The position numbers and the translations under genes are program-made. The notes below the pieces were generated by a model that worked only from the letters and a program-made list of their open reading frames with translations, did no database searches and was not told the DNA's origin. A stretch of DNA of 64,000 nucleotides from Tessaracoccus palaemonis (GTDB lineage: Bacteria; Actinomycetota; Actinomycetes; Propionibacteriales; Propionibacteriaceae): positions 620,001 to 684,000 of the forward strand of contig NZ_CP079216.1 of NCBI RefSeq assembly GCF_019316905.1, written 5' to 3'. Shown in pieces: positions 26,935-36,400 of this stretch. How positions within the stretch are numbered: the stretch's first letter is position 1; every line of letters begins with the position of its first letter.

Positions 26935-27547
26935 TGCGTCTCCACGTCGGGTCCCTTCGACAGGCTTGTGCTGAGCCTGCCCAAGTGCTCAGGGGACCCG
27001 GTTCGCCGAGCACTTCGACAAGCTCAGCACAAGCCTGTCGAGGTGCCTCGAGCGCAGCGAGAGGAGTCTGTGGATGAGATCGGTCGAGTGACATCCCTTC
27101 GCTTCGCTCAGGGCCCTTCGACAGGCTCAGGGAACCGGGGATGCAGGGCCCTTCGGCCGGCTTGTGCTGAGCCTGCCGAAGTGCTCAGGGAAACGGTTCG
27201 CCGAGCTTGTCGAGGTGCCTCGAGCGCAGCGAGAGGAGTGGCGGGGATTGGAGATCGGTCGAGTGGCGTCCCTTCGCTCAGGGGCCCGGTGACGCCAGGC
27301 TCAGGAAGTCGGTTCGCCGAGCTTGTCGAGGTGCCTCGAGCGCAGCGAGAGGGAGTCCCTTCGCTTCGCTCAGGGCCCTTCGACAAGCTCAGGGAACCGG
27401 GGATGCAGGGCAGCTCAGGGAACCGGGGATGCAGGGCAGCTCAGGGAACCGGGGATGCAGGGCAGCTCAGGGACCCGGTGACGCAGGGCCCTTCGACAGG
27501 CTCCGGGAACCGGGGACGCAGGCTCCAAGGAACCGGGCGGCAGGTGC
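26935..27547. repeat. REP-like cluster 3 with 26-bp tandem array
   Basis: No gene in this 600-bp stretch. From about 26950 it is packed with CCCTTCGACAGGCTCAG-type arms and GTCGAGGTGCCTCGAGCGCAGCGAGAGG arms in both orientations. Three 26-bp units beginning GCAGGGCAGCTCAGGGAACC lie at 27405, 27431 and 27457 (the third has drifted). Confidence 0.9.
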
Positions 27548-27575
27548 CTGCCGGTCACGTCGTTGTGACCGGCAG
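27548..27575 (-). terminator. terminator of the kinase-phosphatase-fucose operon
   Basis: CTGCCGGTCAC (27548-27558) pairs with GTGACCGGCAG (27565-27575), an 11-bp stem lying directly past the minus-strand stop at 27584. Confidence 0.75.
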
Positions 27576-27583
27576 GGGGTCTG

Positions 27584-28930
27584 TCAGGCGGTCAGGGGCA
27601 GGTCGGTCGCGTCCTGCCGGGCCAGCGCCTCGCGGGCCAGGGCCTTCGGCGTGACATGGCGGATGGGCTCAGGCGCCGCGACGGGATCGTCGTGCGACGC
27701 ATCCTCCTCCTCGGGCAGCACGGCTGCGTGCCCGGTGGCCCGCAGCAGGGACGCCTCGATGCCGGCGAAGGCCGCCTCCTCGCCGAGGACCTGCTGCCGG
27801 TGCCGCAGGCCGGCGGCACCCAGCTCGGCGCGCAGTCCGGGTGCTCCGGCCAGTTGACGCGCCCCGTCGTACAGATCGCGCGCGTCGCCGGGGGAGACCC
27901 GGAGCCCCGCCCCTGCGGCGTCGACCTCGTCGGCCGTGACGCTGCTCCAGTCGACGGCGGCGAGCACGGGCAGGCCGGTGTTGAAGTAGGACGTCAGCTT
28001 GCTCGGCACCGACATCTCCGTCATGCCGGGGAGCTCGTTGACCAGCAGGATGTCCGCGCTGGCGAGCGTGGATGCGAACTCGTCGTCGGGCAGCGGGTCG
28101 ATGTACTGCAGGCACGCATTGCTGCCCATCGCCTCGAGCGCCCTGCGCCGGTTGCCGTCGCCGAGCAGGACGAAGCGGATGCGGGCGCCGGCCTTGGCGG
28201 CGAGCTGGGAAGCCTGCACGACGTGCTCGAGGGCCTGCTTGGAACCCATGTTGCCGGCGTGCAGCACGATGGTCTCGTCGTCGGCCCAGCCGTGCCGCCT
28301 GCGGGTCTCCGCACTCCGTCCAGGGGAGGCGGCGAGATGCGTCCAGTTCCGCACGACGTCGATGCGCTCGTGGCGCACGCGCAGGCCGTTCGACAGGTAG
28401 TTCGCGAAGCGGTCGTGGATCGCCAGCACCCTGCTGGAGGCGCGCAGCGTCGCGGACTCCACGACCTTCACCAGTCCGGCCAGCGGGGAGCCCTTGCGGG
28501 TCTGGCTGGCGCTCAGCGTGTAGATGTCCTGGACCCACGACACGACGGGGACGCCGGTCAGCCGAGCTCGGGCCACCGCCATGGACGAGCTGACCAGCGC
28601 GGGGCTGACGACGACCACGACGTCAGGGCGCCCCCACCGGGCGAAGGTGGCCCTCAGCCCGAAGACCAGTTCCATGCCGAGCCGCTTCGCCAGGCTCCCC
28701 GAGCTCGGCACGGGGTGCCGGAGACGCAGGACGTCGACGCCCTTGATCCGGGACCGGCACGACGAGCCCTGATAGCCGTCCGCGATGCGCCACTGGGGGT
28801 AGTGGGGATAGCCGGTGATCACCGTCACGTCGTGCCCTCGCGCCTCGAGAGCCTGCGCGGCGGCGCTCGTGTAGGGAGCGATGCCGGTGGGTTCCGGGGC
28901 GTAGTTCAGGCCGACGATGACGATGCGCAT
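27584..28930 (-). CDS. GT4-family glycosyltransferase, WcaI-like
   Basis: 448 aa. GT-B fold: N-terminal domain starts MRIVIVGLNYAPEPTGIAPYT, which is typical of WcaI-type colanic-acid transferases, with GHDVTVITGYPHYP. The C-terminal donor domain contains VLHAGNMGSKQALEHVV, VLLGDGNRR and VPSKLTSYFNTGLPV. The last ~50 residues are a charged, disordered tail. Probably adds a sugar, possibly fucose given the adjoining GDP-fucose genes, to the lipid-linked repeat unit at the cytoplasmic face. It follows fcl by 3 bases at the end of a five-gene operon. Confidence 0.88.
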   Translation of the reverse strand: MRIVIVGLNYAPEPTGIAPYTSAAAQALEARGHDVTVITGYPHYPQWRIADGYQGSSCRSRIKGVDVLRLRHPVPSSGSLAKRLGMELVFGLRATFARWGRPDVVVVVSPALVSSSMAVARARLTGVPVVSWVQDIYTLSASQTRKGSPLAGLVKVVESATLRASSRVLAIHDRFANYLSNGLRVRHERIDVVRNWTHLAASPGRSAETRRRHGWADDETIVLHAGNMGSKQALEHVVQASQLAAKAGARIRFVLLGDGNRRRALEAMGSNACLQYIDPLPDDEFASTLASADILLVNELPGMTEMSVPSKLTSYFNTGLPVLAAVDWSSVTADEVDAAGAGLRVSPGDARDLYDGARQLAGAPGLRAELGAAGLRHRQQVLGEEAAFAGIEASLLRATGHAAVLPEEEDASHDDPVAAPEPIRHVTPKALAREALARQDATDLPLTA

Positions 28931-28933
28931 GGC

Positions 28934-29899
28934 TCATGCCTCTCTCAGCGTCGTCGCGTTCGCAAGGAACCACTCGTAGGTGCTCCGCAGCCCCTCAGGC
29001 AGGCCGATCCCGGCGCGCCAGCCGAGGCTCGCGAGGCGGGCGACGTCGAGGAGCTTGCGGGGGGTGCCGTCCGGCTTGGAGGCGTCGAAGGTGAGACGAC
29101 CGTCGAACCCCGTGACGGCCGCGACGGTGTGGGCGAGGTCGGCGATGGTCAGGTCCGTGCCCGTGCCGACGTTCAGGTGGCTCTGCCGCTCGGGCGCCAC
29201 GCTGCGGTACTCGTCCTTCGGCAGGCTCATGACGTGCAGCGCGGCCGAGGCGAGGTCGTCGACGTGCAGGAACTCCCGCCGCGGCGTTCCGGTGCCCCAG
29301 ATCACCACCTCGTCGCGCCCGTCGCGGACGGCCTCGTCGAAGCGGCGGATCAGCGCGGGGAGGACGTGGCTGTTCTCCGGGTGGAAGTTGTCTCCCGGGC
29401 CGTAGAGGTTCGTGGGCATGAGTGAGCGGTAGTCGCGGCCGTACTGGCGGTTGAAGCTCTCCGCCAGCTTGATGCCGGCGATCTTCGCGATGGCGTACGG
29501 CTCGTTGGTCGGCTCCAGCACCCCCGTCAGGAGGCACTCCTCCGGCATCGGCTGCGGCGCGAACTTCGGGTAGATGCACGACGAGCCGAGGAACAGCAGC
29601 TTGTCGATGCCGGCCCCGTTGGCCGCCGCGATCAGGTTCGCCTCGATCATCAGGTTTTCGTAGATGAACGAGGCGGGGAACGCGTCGTTGGCGCGGATCC
29701 CGCCGACCCTGGCCGCCGCCACGTATACCTCGTCGATGTGCGTGTCGCGGAAGAAGGCGCGGACCTCCGCCTGCTCGACGAGGTCGACATCTCCGCGGCC
29801 GGCTGTCAGCACCTCGACGTCCCGGCGCGCGCGCAGCGCACGGACGATGGCGGAGCCCACCATCCCGCGGTGCCCCGCCACGAACACCCGTCTGGTCAT
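28934..29899 (-). CDS. fcl: GDP-L-fucose synthase
   Basis: 321 aa from ATG 29899, overlapping the gmd stop. Epimerase/reductase making GDP-L-fucose from GDP-4-keto-6-deoxy-mannose with NADPH. Rossmann motif [24 protein letters not shown] around the catalytic Ser/Cys, YAIAKIAG carrying the catalytic Tyr and Lys, and the family's [24 protein letters not shown] segment. Acts directly after Gmd. Confidence 0.96.
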   Translation of the reverse strand: MTRRVFVAGHRGMVGSAIVRALRARRDVEVLTAGRGDVDLVEQAEVRAFFRDTHIDEVYVAAARVGGIRANDAFPASFIYENLMIEANLIAAANGAGIDKLLFLGSSCIYPKFAPQPMPEECLLTGVLEPTNEPYAIAKIAGIKLAESFNRQYGRDYRSLMPTNLYGPGDNFHPENSHVLPALIRRFDEAVRDGRDEVVIWGTGTPRREFLHVDDLASAALHVMSLPKDEYRSVAPERQSHLNVGTGTDLTIADLAHTVAAVTGFDGRLTFDASKPDGTPRKLLDVARLASLGWRAGIGLPEGLRSTYEWFLANATTLREA

Positions 29900-31020
29900 C
29901 AGTGCTCCACCGAGGAGGGGATCGCGAAGCCGTTGTTGCGGAGGAAGGCCAGGCGCAGCGACTCCTGCAGGTCCGCCTCGACCATCTCGGCGACGAGGTC
30001 GGCCACGCCGATCTCGGGCGCCCAACCGAGGTTCCGAGCGGCCCGCGAGGGGTCACCGAGCAGGGTCTCGACCTCGGCGGGACGGAAGTAGCGGGGGTCG
30101 ACCCGCACGATGACGTCGCCGGGCAGGAGGTTCGTCTCGGCACCGTCGCGCACGTGCTCGACGACGCCGACCTCGTCGACGCCCTTGCCGTCGAAGCAGA
30201 GCGTGATCCCAAGTGCCTTCGCCGTCCAGTCGACGAACTGCCGCACGGAGTGCTGGACGCCGGTGGCGATCACGTAGTCCTGCGGGATGTCCTGCTGCAG
30301 CATCTGCCACTGCAGGCGCACGTAGTCCTTCGCGTGCCCCCAGTCGCGCAGCGAGTCCATGTTGCCGAGGTAGAGGCAGTCGTCGAGGCCGGTGAACACG
30401 CGGGAGAGGCCGCGCGTGATCTTGCGGGTCACGAACGTCTCGCCGCGTCGGGGCGACTCGTGGTTGAACAGGATGCCGTTGCAGGCGTACATGCCGTAGG
30501 ACTCGCGGTAGTTGACCGTGATCCAGTAGCCGTACAGCTTGGCCACCGCGTACGGGGAGCGCGGGTAGAACGGGGTCCGCTCGGTCTGCGGGATCTCCTG
30601 CACGAGGCCGAACAGCTCGCTGGTGGAGGCCTGGTAGAAGCGCACGGTGTCCTGCAGGCCGAGGAGGCGGATGGACTCGAGTAGACGCAGCGCGCCGAGC
30701 GCGTCGACGTCGGCGGTGTACTCCGGTGCCTCGAAGCTGACCGCGACGTGCGACTGGGCTCCCAGGTTGTAGATCTCGTCAGGCTGGACGTCCTGCACGA
30801 TGCGGGTGAGGCTCGTGGCGTCGGTCAGGTCCCCGTAGTGCAGGAAGAGGTGCGGGTCGCGCTGGTGCGGGTCCTCGTAGATGTGGTCGATCCGCTGGGT
30901 GTTCAGCTGCGAGGAGCGGCGCTTGATGCCGTGTACCTCGTAGCCCTTCTCGAGGAGGAACTCGGCGAGGTAGGAACCGTCCTGGCCGGTGATGCCGGTG
31001 ATGAGAGCTCGCTTGGACAT
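29899..31020 (-). CDS. gmd: GDP-mannose 4,6-dehydratase
   Basis: 373 aa from ATG 31020 with AGGAG 5-6 bases upstream (a GTG at 31026 would add two residues). Converts GDP-D-mannose to GDP-4-keto-6-deoxy-D-mannose. NADP-binding [26 protein letters not shown] typical of GMD, catalytic STSELFG and the Tyr/Lys pair in [10 protein letters not shown], then [16 protein letters not shown]. The first two bases of the gene overlap the phosphatase stop region, so the order phosphatase-gmd-fcl-GT is one message. Confidence 0.97.
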   Translation of the reverse strand: MSKRALITGITGQDGSYLAEFLLEKGYEVHGIKRRSSQLNTQRIDHIYEDPHQRDPHLFLHYGDLTDATSLTRIVQDVQPDEIYNLGAQSHVAVSFEAPEYTADVDALGALRLLESIRLLGLQDTVRFYQASTSELFGLVQEIPQTERTPFYPRSPYAVAKLYGYWITVNYRESYGMYACNGILFNHESPRRGETFVTRKITRGLSRVFTGLDDCLYLGNMDSLRDWGHAKDYVRLQWQMLQQDIPQDYVIATGVQHSVRQFVDWTAKALGITLCFDGKGVDEVGVVEHVRDGAETNLLPGDVIVRVDPRYFRPAEVETLLGDPSRAARNLGWAPEIGVADLVAEMVEADLQESLRLAFLRNNGFAIPSSVEH

Positions 31021-31022
31021 TG

Positions 31023-31688
31023 TCACTCCTGCGTGGACTGGGTGGAGAGGCGGTCGATGAGGTCGACGAGCGCGGGCTCGACGAGTGCGAAGGTGGTGGC
31101 GAAGGCGCTGCTGCGCCGGCCGGTCGGGTCGGAGATGTCGTCGGCCGCGCCGGGGCTGGAGACCAGGCCCCGCTGGCCCGAGGCCAGCTTGACGAGGCCG
31201 CTCACCGCTCCACCATCGGTGGGGGTGGGCGCGTCGGTGGCCGCGAGGAGGCGTCGGAACTGCAGCAGGGTGAACATCTTCCGGCGGTGCGCAGGGGCGA
31301 TCCTGCCCGCCTCGTCCCGGTGTCGCCGGGTGGCGGTCAGCACGAGATCAGCCGAGGTCAGGTCGTCGACGGTGAGCTGGCTGACGCTGAACTCGTCGAC
31401 GTCCACGCCGGCCCTGGCGAGCTGGCGTCGGACCTCGGGGTGGACGGTGCGACCGGCAGGGGCCTGCAGCCCGGCGGACCGGATCTCCAGGGAGTCGAGG
31501 CCTGCCCGCGCCGCGAGGTGGCGGAGCATGAGGTCCATGTAGGCCGACCGGCTGACGTTCGCCTGACAGACGAAGAGCACCGTTCCGAGGCGGGGCGCGT
31601 CGACGCTGCCGCGGATGACGTGGAGGATCGGCGCCGGGTCGAGAGCCGGCTGCTCGGTCCTCAGCGCTGAGGTCGTGGTCGCTGTCAT
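31023..31688 (-). CDS. Low-molecular-weight protein-tyrosine phosphatase
   Basis: 221 aa with a ~33-residue N-terminal lead. The P-loop is CQANVSRS (Cys41, Arg47), fitting the C-x5-R-S rule, and the general acid lies in ISDPTGR. LMW phosphatases next to BY-kinases dephosphorylate the kinase tyrosines and set EPS chain length or export (Wzb/Wzc model). It overlaps the BY-kinase stop by four bases, a direct kinase-phosphatase pair. The region between the P-loop and DP is longer than in short bacterial Wzb. Confidence 0.9.
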   Translation of the reverse strand: MTATTTSALRTEQPALDPAPILHVIRGSVDAPRLGTVLFVCQANVSRSAYMDLMLRHLAARAGLDSLEIRSAGLQAPAGRTVHPEVRRQLARAGVDVDEFSVSQLTVDDLTSADLVLTATRRHRDEAGRIAPAHRRKMFTLLQFRRLLAATDAPTPTDGGAVSGLVKLASGQRGLVSSPGAADDISDPTGRRSSAFATTFALVEPALVDLIDRLSTQSTQE

Positions 31689-33772
31689 GATGTGATCGCC
31701 TCCGTGATCGTGTCGGCAAGCACCCCGTAGCCATCGGCGTTGGGGGCCTTCCCGTCCCGGGTGAACAGGTCTTCGTGGTGCGCGAGAGGGAAGCCGACGT
31801 CGAGGTAGTCGACCCCCGCCTGATCCGCGCTGTGCGCGACGGCCGAGGCCGTCTTCGAGAGGGTGTCAGGGGTGGTGTTGCCGACCGGCATCGGCGACAG
31901 GACGACGATGCGGGCGGCGGACAGCTCGGAGCGGAGCCTCTCGAACAGGCTGAGCGACGCCGCGGCCACGTCCTTGTCCCCGTCGTAGGCCCCTCCCGAG
32001 ACCAGCACGACGTCCGGCTCGACGGCGATCACGCCGTCGGCCATCTCGACGAACGTCGGGCAGGTGTCGTGGCCGCACGCCGACGCATCGGCGCTGGTCA
32101 CGTAGCCGGTTGCGGCCCGGCCGAGGTTGACCTCGTCCCAGCCGAGCTCGGCAGAGACCAGGGATGGCCACGTCGTGCCGTCGCCCCCGATGCCCTGCAC
32201 GAGGGAGTCCCCGACGAACACGGCAACCGGCTTCGGGTCGCCGAGCGACACGGCAGGGGAGGACGCCTGCGAGGCGGACGCGTGGGACGCATTGCCCGTC
32301 CACGAGGAGAGCAGCATGCCGGCCACGGCGACGCACAGGGCCACCGCGGCGGCCAGCGCCACCTTGCCCACCGTCCGGAGGCGCTGGTTGTCCCACACCG
32401 ATGCCCTCTGGGGCGCGCCGTGGGTGGCGAGGTTGTGCGAGTACGCGTAGGCGTTCGGGGTCGGATTGTCGCGGACGAGATTGAGGATGGAACCCTTCAG
32501 CGGAACGTCGGCGATCTCGAGGGCGGTCAGGGCGCGGCGCAGGTCGGCGGTGCGTGCCCGGTGCGCGCCGACGACCAGGACGATGCCGCCGAACTGCCGC
32601 CCCAGCACCTTGGCGTCGGTCACGGCGTTGAGCGGCGGAGAGTCGATCACCACCACGTCGAAGCGGCGGTGGATCTGGTCGAGCACCTCACGCCCACGCT
32701 CGGAGCCGAGCAGCTCGCTCGGGTTGGGTGGCACGGTGCCGGCGATCAAGACCTGCAGGCTGTCCGGCCCCCACGGCTGGATCGCGTCGTCGAGTTCGCA
32801 GTCGCCGACGATCACGTCGGTGAGCCCGGCGCCTCCGGTGAGGTCCAGCGCATCGACCAGCACCGGGCGCCGGAGGTCGGCCTCCACGAGGCAGGTTGAC
32901 ACGCCCTCGGCCGCGAAGGCCGCCGCCAGGTTCATGGCCGTGGTCGACTTTCCCTCCCCGCTGATCGCGGACGAGAAGACCAACGCGCGGTGGTCCGAAC
33001 CGGGAAGGAACTTCAGCGCCGTGCGGATCTGTCGTACCTGCTCCGAGCGCACCGACAGCGGCGCGGACGCCACTGCGACCGGGCTCGTCTCGGCTGCCCG
33101 GTCGCGGCTGATGGTGCCGAGCGGGGTGAGGCCCAGGGTGTCCGTGAGTTCGTCTGCCGTGCGGACGCGAGCGAAACTCAGCTCGGCGATGACCTGGTAG
33201 GCGAGGCCGACGAGCAGCCCGGCGAGCGCGCCGAAGATGGCGAAGAGCCCGATGTTCGGCGATGACGGCGAGCGCGGCACCGTGGCCGACTCGATCAGCT
33301 GCGCCTTCACGGGAGAGCCCGACACGTCGTCGACCTTCGGGCTGAGTCCTGCGACGGTCTCGGCCAGGTGGCTTGCCGTCGAGTTGGCGATGGCCGCGGC
33401 CACGGCCGGCTCCGGGTCCGTGGCCTCGATGGTCACGAGCGACGTGTTGAGGGGGACAGAGGCCGAGACGGACCTGCGGAGCCCCTCGACGGTCGTGTCG
33501 AGGTCGAGCTCCTCGATCACCGGTGCGAGGACGATCTCGCGGGTGGCGATCGCGGCGAAGTTGCGGGCCTGCTGCTGCGAGAAGGTGCTGCCCTGGGCCA
33601 GCTCTCCGGTGGTCTGCCCGCTGGTGACGGTGATGACGACGTCGGCGCTCGCGGTGAACTCGGGCGTGCGCGTTGCGGCCAGCCCGATTCCGGCGGCTGC
33701 TCCGAGCAGCGTCGCCAGCACGATGAACAGCCAGTGCGCCCTCAGAAGGCGAATGGCGTCGCCAACGGTCAT
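31685..33772 (-). CDS. Wzz-type co-polymerase/BY-kinase fused to an extracytoplasmic SGNH domain
   Basis: 695 aa from ATG 33772 (GGAGGG about nine bases upstream). TM1 (14-32), Wzz periplasmic domain, TM2 (174-194). The cytoplasmic BY-kinase follows: Walker A SGEGKST (271-277), A' VEADLRRP, B VVVID (373-378); the only nearby tyrosines are Y442 and Y444, so no usual Tyr-rich tail. A third TM (469-489) places the C-terminal SGNH/GDSL domain (about 514-692) outside. That domain keeps GDS (Ser523) and the block II Gly (551), but block III reads SGGAYD (no Asn) and block V reads DGKAPNADGY where D-x-x-H is expected, so the catalytic His is Ala676. First gene of the operon running to 27584. Confidence 0.9.
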   Translation of the reverse strand: MTVGDAIRLLRAHWLFIVLATLLGAAAGIGLAATRTPEFTASADVVITVTSGQTTGELAQGSTFSQQQARNFAAIATREIVLAPVIEELDLDTTVEGLRRSVSASVPLNTSLVTIEATDPEPAVAAAIANSTASHLAETVAGLSPKVDDVSGSPVKAQLIESATVPRSPSSPNIGLFAIFGALAGLLVGLAYQVIAELSFARVRTADELTDTLGLTPLGTISRDRAAETSPVAVASAPLSVRSEQVRQIRTALKFLPGSDHRALVFSSAISGEGKSTTAMNLAAAFAAEGVSTCLVEADLRRPVLVDALDLTGGAGLTDVIVGDCELDDAIQPWGPDSLQVLIAGTVPPNPSELLGSERGREVLDQIHRRFDVVVIDSPPLNAVTDAKVLGRQFGGIVLVVGAHRARTADLRRALTALEIADVPLKGSILNLVRDNPTPNAYAYSHNLATHGAPQRASVWDNQRLRTVGKVALAAAVALCVAVAGMLLSSWTGNASHASASQASSPAVSLGDPKPVAVFVGDSLVQGIGGDGTTWPSLVSAELGWDEVNLGRAATGYVTSADASACGHDTCPTFVEMADGVIAVEPDVVLVSGGAYDGDKDVAAASLSLFERLRSELSAARIVVLSPMPVGNTTPDTLSKTASAVAHSADQAGVDYLDVGFPLAHHEDLFTRDGKAPNADGYGVLADTITEAITS

Positions 33773-33794
33773 TTCAGGACCCTCCCCCCCGGTT

Positions 33795-33812
33795 CGATAT
33801 CCCCCGATATCG
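33795..33812. promoter_or_regulatory. inverted repeat in the divergent EPS promoter region
   Basis: CGATATC (33795-33801), CCCC, GATATCG (33806-33812). It lies in the 116-base gap between the BY-kinase and Wzy starts and could be an operator shared by both. Inference from position and symmetry. Confidence 0.4.
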
Positions 33813-33888
33813 TGGTCCTGCCGAAAGGGTACCGCCTCGGTGGCGGGGGTGGGAACATTTCCACATTCGGATGTGATCTGGGGGTTGC

Positions 33889-35334
33889 GTGAGCCTGACA
33901 ACGGAATCAGCTGCTGAGGCGCACGGGATGCGGCGCCGACCGGCCGCCGCGGTCTGGATGGCCGCTTCCGTGTTGGTTCTGTCCGTCGGGTTGCCGGCCG
34001 CGCTGCTCGCGGAGGTTCCGGACATCGAGCGGAGCCGGGCATGGGTCCTGACAGCGCTCGTCATGGTCTGGGCAGGCATCCGCCTGTCGGTCATCTGGCT
34101 GCGCGGTGTGCCGGCGCTGTTCGAGCTGTTCTTCTGGCTCTTCGCCTACATCTTCATGGGCGTCGCACCGACCGCGCAGCTGCGCTCCGGGGAGATCTCG
34201 ACCACGACGTCTGGAATCGATCCCGCCCTTGACATGCCCACCGCGCTCATCGTGGTGGGCGGCCTCGCCTCGTACGAGGTCGGGAGACTGATGTGGGTGG
34301 CGCTGCGACGACGCGACACCGTCAGTGAGGAACCCGCAGTCGCGGTCAGCGCCCCCAGATCCATCGTGCTCATGGGCGCAGGGCTCCTGTTCGGCGCCTA
34401 CTTCCTCGCGAAGGTCGGGGTTGGGGCGTCTCTCGGCTCGCGTGCCGCGGCCTTCGCGGCGCGCAACGCCGCCTGGCCTGACCCCTCGATGCGCGCCGTG
34501 TTCTATGCCCTGGCGATCTACCCGATGCTGGTTGCGGTCGGCGCCCTTGTACAGATCAGGCGCGACGCCTCCGGGATGAGGCGTGCGACCCACACAGTGA
34601 TGATCGCGATCGGCCTGCTGATCCTGATGGCGATCGTCAGCCCGATCTCGAGCGCCCGCTACACCTTCGGCACCGTGGCGTTCGCGCTGGTCGCCTATCT
34701 CGGGGCGCTGAGGACAGCCGGTCGGGCGCGGATCACGATGCTCGGCACCCTCGCAGGCTTCCTCTTCGTCTTCCCGCTCGCCGACGCCTTCCGGACCGAC
34801 GAGGTGCGGCTGACGAGGTCCGGGTTCTTCCAGGAGTACCTCGGCAACCCCGACTACGACGCGTTCTGGCAGATCGCCAACGCCTACTCCTACACCGTGG
34901 ACGGACTGGTCGAGCCTGGGCGGCAGCTGCTGGGCAGCATGTTCTTCTGGGTGCCACGCAGCATCTGGCCCGACAAGCCGATCGACACCGGTGCCCTGCT
35001 CGCGCAGTACCGGGGTTACTCGTTCGACAACCTGTCGGCCCCCCTGTGGGCCGAGCTGCTGGTCAACGGGGGCGTCGTCGCGGTGGTCGTCGGATTCCTG
35101 GTCCTCGGCGCGCTGCTGGCGGCCATGGACCGCAAGGTGGGACCGACCTTCGCGTCGTCGGGCTGGTGGGCCATCGTCGGCGCCATCCTTCCCGTCTACA
35201 TGACGATCCTGCTGCGCGGTTCGCTCCTGCAGGCGACGGGGTCGATCGTCGTCGCGGTGGCGTGCCTGTTGTGGGTCAGGCGAGCGCCGACGCGTAGTGC
35301 TGCTCCAGAGACGCGGCGATCGCCTCCATCGTGA
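33889..35334 (+). CDS. Wzy-type O-antigen/EPS polymerase
   Basis: 481 aa from GTG 33889. About 11-12 TM helices with a large extracytoplasmic loop near residues 290-370 (FRTDEVRLTRSGFFQEYLGNPDYDAFWQIAN...). The segment FFWVPRSIWPDKPIDTG is characteristic of Wzy/WzyE-like polymerases. Joins lipid-linked repeat units outside the membrane. Sequence identity within this family is low, so the call rests on topology, motif and locus. The last 59 bases overlap the convergent glycosyltransferase gene. Confidence 0.82.
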   Translation: MSLTTESAAEAHGMRRRPAAAVWMAASVLVLSVGLPAALLAEVPDIERSRAWVLTALVMVWAGIRLSVIWLRGVPALFELFFWLFAYIFMGVAPTAQLRSGEISTTTSGIDPALDMPTALIVVGGLASYEVGRLMWVALRRRDTVSEEPAVAVSAPRSIVLMGAGLLFGAYFLAKVGVGASLGSRAAAFAARNAAWPDPSMRAVFYALAIYPMLVAVGALVQIRRDASGMRRATHTVMIAIGLLILMAIVSPISSARYTFGTVAFALVAYLGALRTAGRARITMLGTLAGFLFVFPLADAFRTDEVRLTRSGFFQEYLGNPDYDAFWQIANAYSYTVDGLVEPGRQLLGSMFFWVPRSIWPDKPIDTGALLAQYRGYSFDNLSAPLWAELLVNGGVVAVVVGFLVLGALLAAMDRKVGPTFASSGWWAIVGAILPVYMTILLRGSLLQATGSIVVAVACLLWVRRAPTRSAAPETRRSPPS

Positions 35335-36400
35335 GGTCCGACCGCACGAACTCGCGGCCGCGCCGGCCGCAGTCGAGGGCCAGTTGGGGGTCGCTGAGCA
35401 GCGCGTCGACGGCGTCGACGAACGCGTCGGTCGAGTCGCCCACGACGATTCCAGCGCCGGCGCGTTCGACGAGGGGGGCAAGGCCACAGGTGTCGGTGAT
35501 GATCACCGGCCGGCCGACCGACATGGCCTCGAGCACCGACATGGGGTACGGCTCGTTGATCGACGGCAGGACGTAGATCGTCGAACGCGAGGTGCGCTCC
35601 AGCACGAGGTCCGGGCCGAGTGGACCCTCCCAGGCCACCGGCACACCGGCGTTGACGGCCTCCCGCACCGCCTGCTTGACCGCCGGCCCCTCGCCCTCGT
35701 CCGGCCCGACGATCGTGAACCGTGCCCGGGGGTGTTTCTCGTGCAGGGCGCGCGCGGCGTCGACGAGCAGCATGGGCCGCTTGCGCGGCGCGAGCCGGGC
35801 GAGGAACAGCACCTCGGGCCCCGCCACGCTGACCGGCGGCGGGTCCGCCAACGGCACCCCGTTCGCGAGCTCGGCCAGCCGCAGCGCTGGGCCGGCCACC
35901 TCGAGCAGCTGGCTGCGCTCCAGTGCGGTGAGATGGAAGATCTCCCGGGCTCCGCGGAGGACGGGGCGCGTCATGAGCGCATCGAGCGGGCGAGCCAGCG
36001 GGTTGTCCGACGGGTCGATCATGCCGTGCGTCTGCAGGAAGTACGGGACCCCCTCCAGCCGGGCGATGGCGGCCGCGGGCAGCGTCACCAGGTCGCGCGC
36101 CGCGTGCACGTGCACGACGTCGGCGCTGCGCACATGGCGGAGCAGCCAGGCCCACAGTCCGGGCGCCGCGAGGCCGGCGAAGCCGGCGCCGGGCAGGACC
36201 TGGATGCCGCGGAACAGGTGGAGCGGGACCCCGTCCAGCTGCGTGGGCACCTCGTCGCGCGGGAAGCCGCGCGTCGAGGCGATGATCTGCACCTGGTGCC
36301 CGCGGTCCTGCAGCGCCTTCGCCTGGTTGACCGCCACCCGCACGGGGCCGCCGTACTCGCCCAGCGGGCTGATGAGCGTGACGACCGACAGGATTCTCAT
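35276..36400 (-). CDS. GT4-family glycosyltransferase
   Basis: 374 aa from ATG 36400, which overlaps the stop of the acetyltransferase gene (ATGA). GT-B fold: N-terminal SPLGEYGGPVRVAVNQAKAL, the donor-domain start VLFLARLAPRKRPMLLVDA, and the EX7E-type segment PSINEPYPMSVLEAMSVGRPVI. Acts on the EPS repeat unit; donor sugar unknown. The 3' end overlaps the wzy 3' end by 59 bases in the opposite direction. Confidence 0.9.
   Translation of the reverse strand: MRILSVVTLISPLGEYGGPVRVAVNQAKALQDRGHQVQIIASTRGFPRDEVPTQLDGVPLHLFRGIQVLPGAGFAGLAAPGLWAWLLRHVRSADVVHVHAARDLVTLPAAAIARLEGVPYFLQTHGMIDPSDNPLARPLDALMTRPVLRGAREIFHLTALERSQLLEVAGPALRLAELANGVPLADPPPVSVAGPEVLFLARLAPRKRPMLLVDAARALHEKHPRARFTIVGPDEGEGPAVKQAVREAVNAGVPVAWEGPLGPDLVLERTSRSTIYVLPSINEPYPMSVLEAMSVGRPVIITDTCGLAPLVERAGAGIVVGDSTDAFVDAVDALLSDPQLALDCGRRGREFVRSDLTMEAIAASLEQHYASALA

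Noticed and set aside
24338-27094. 918-codon minus-strand frame opposite the secreted giant
   Set aside because: Composition is Arg/Gly/Val shadow; FN3 and DNRLRE motifs are on the plus strand, and its N-terminus is repeat DNA.
26935-27547. CRISPR-like array
   Set aside because: The 26-bp units are contiguous, without unique spacers, and no cas genes are present.
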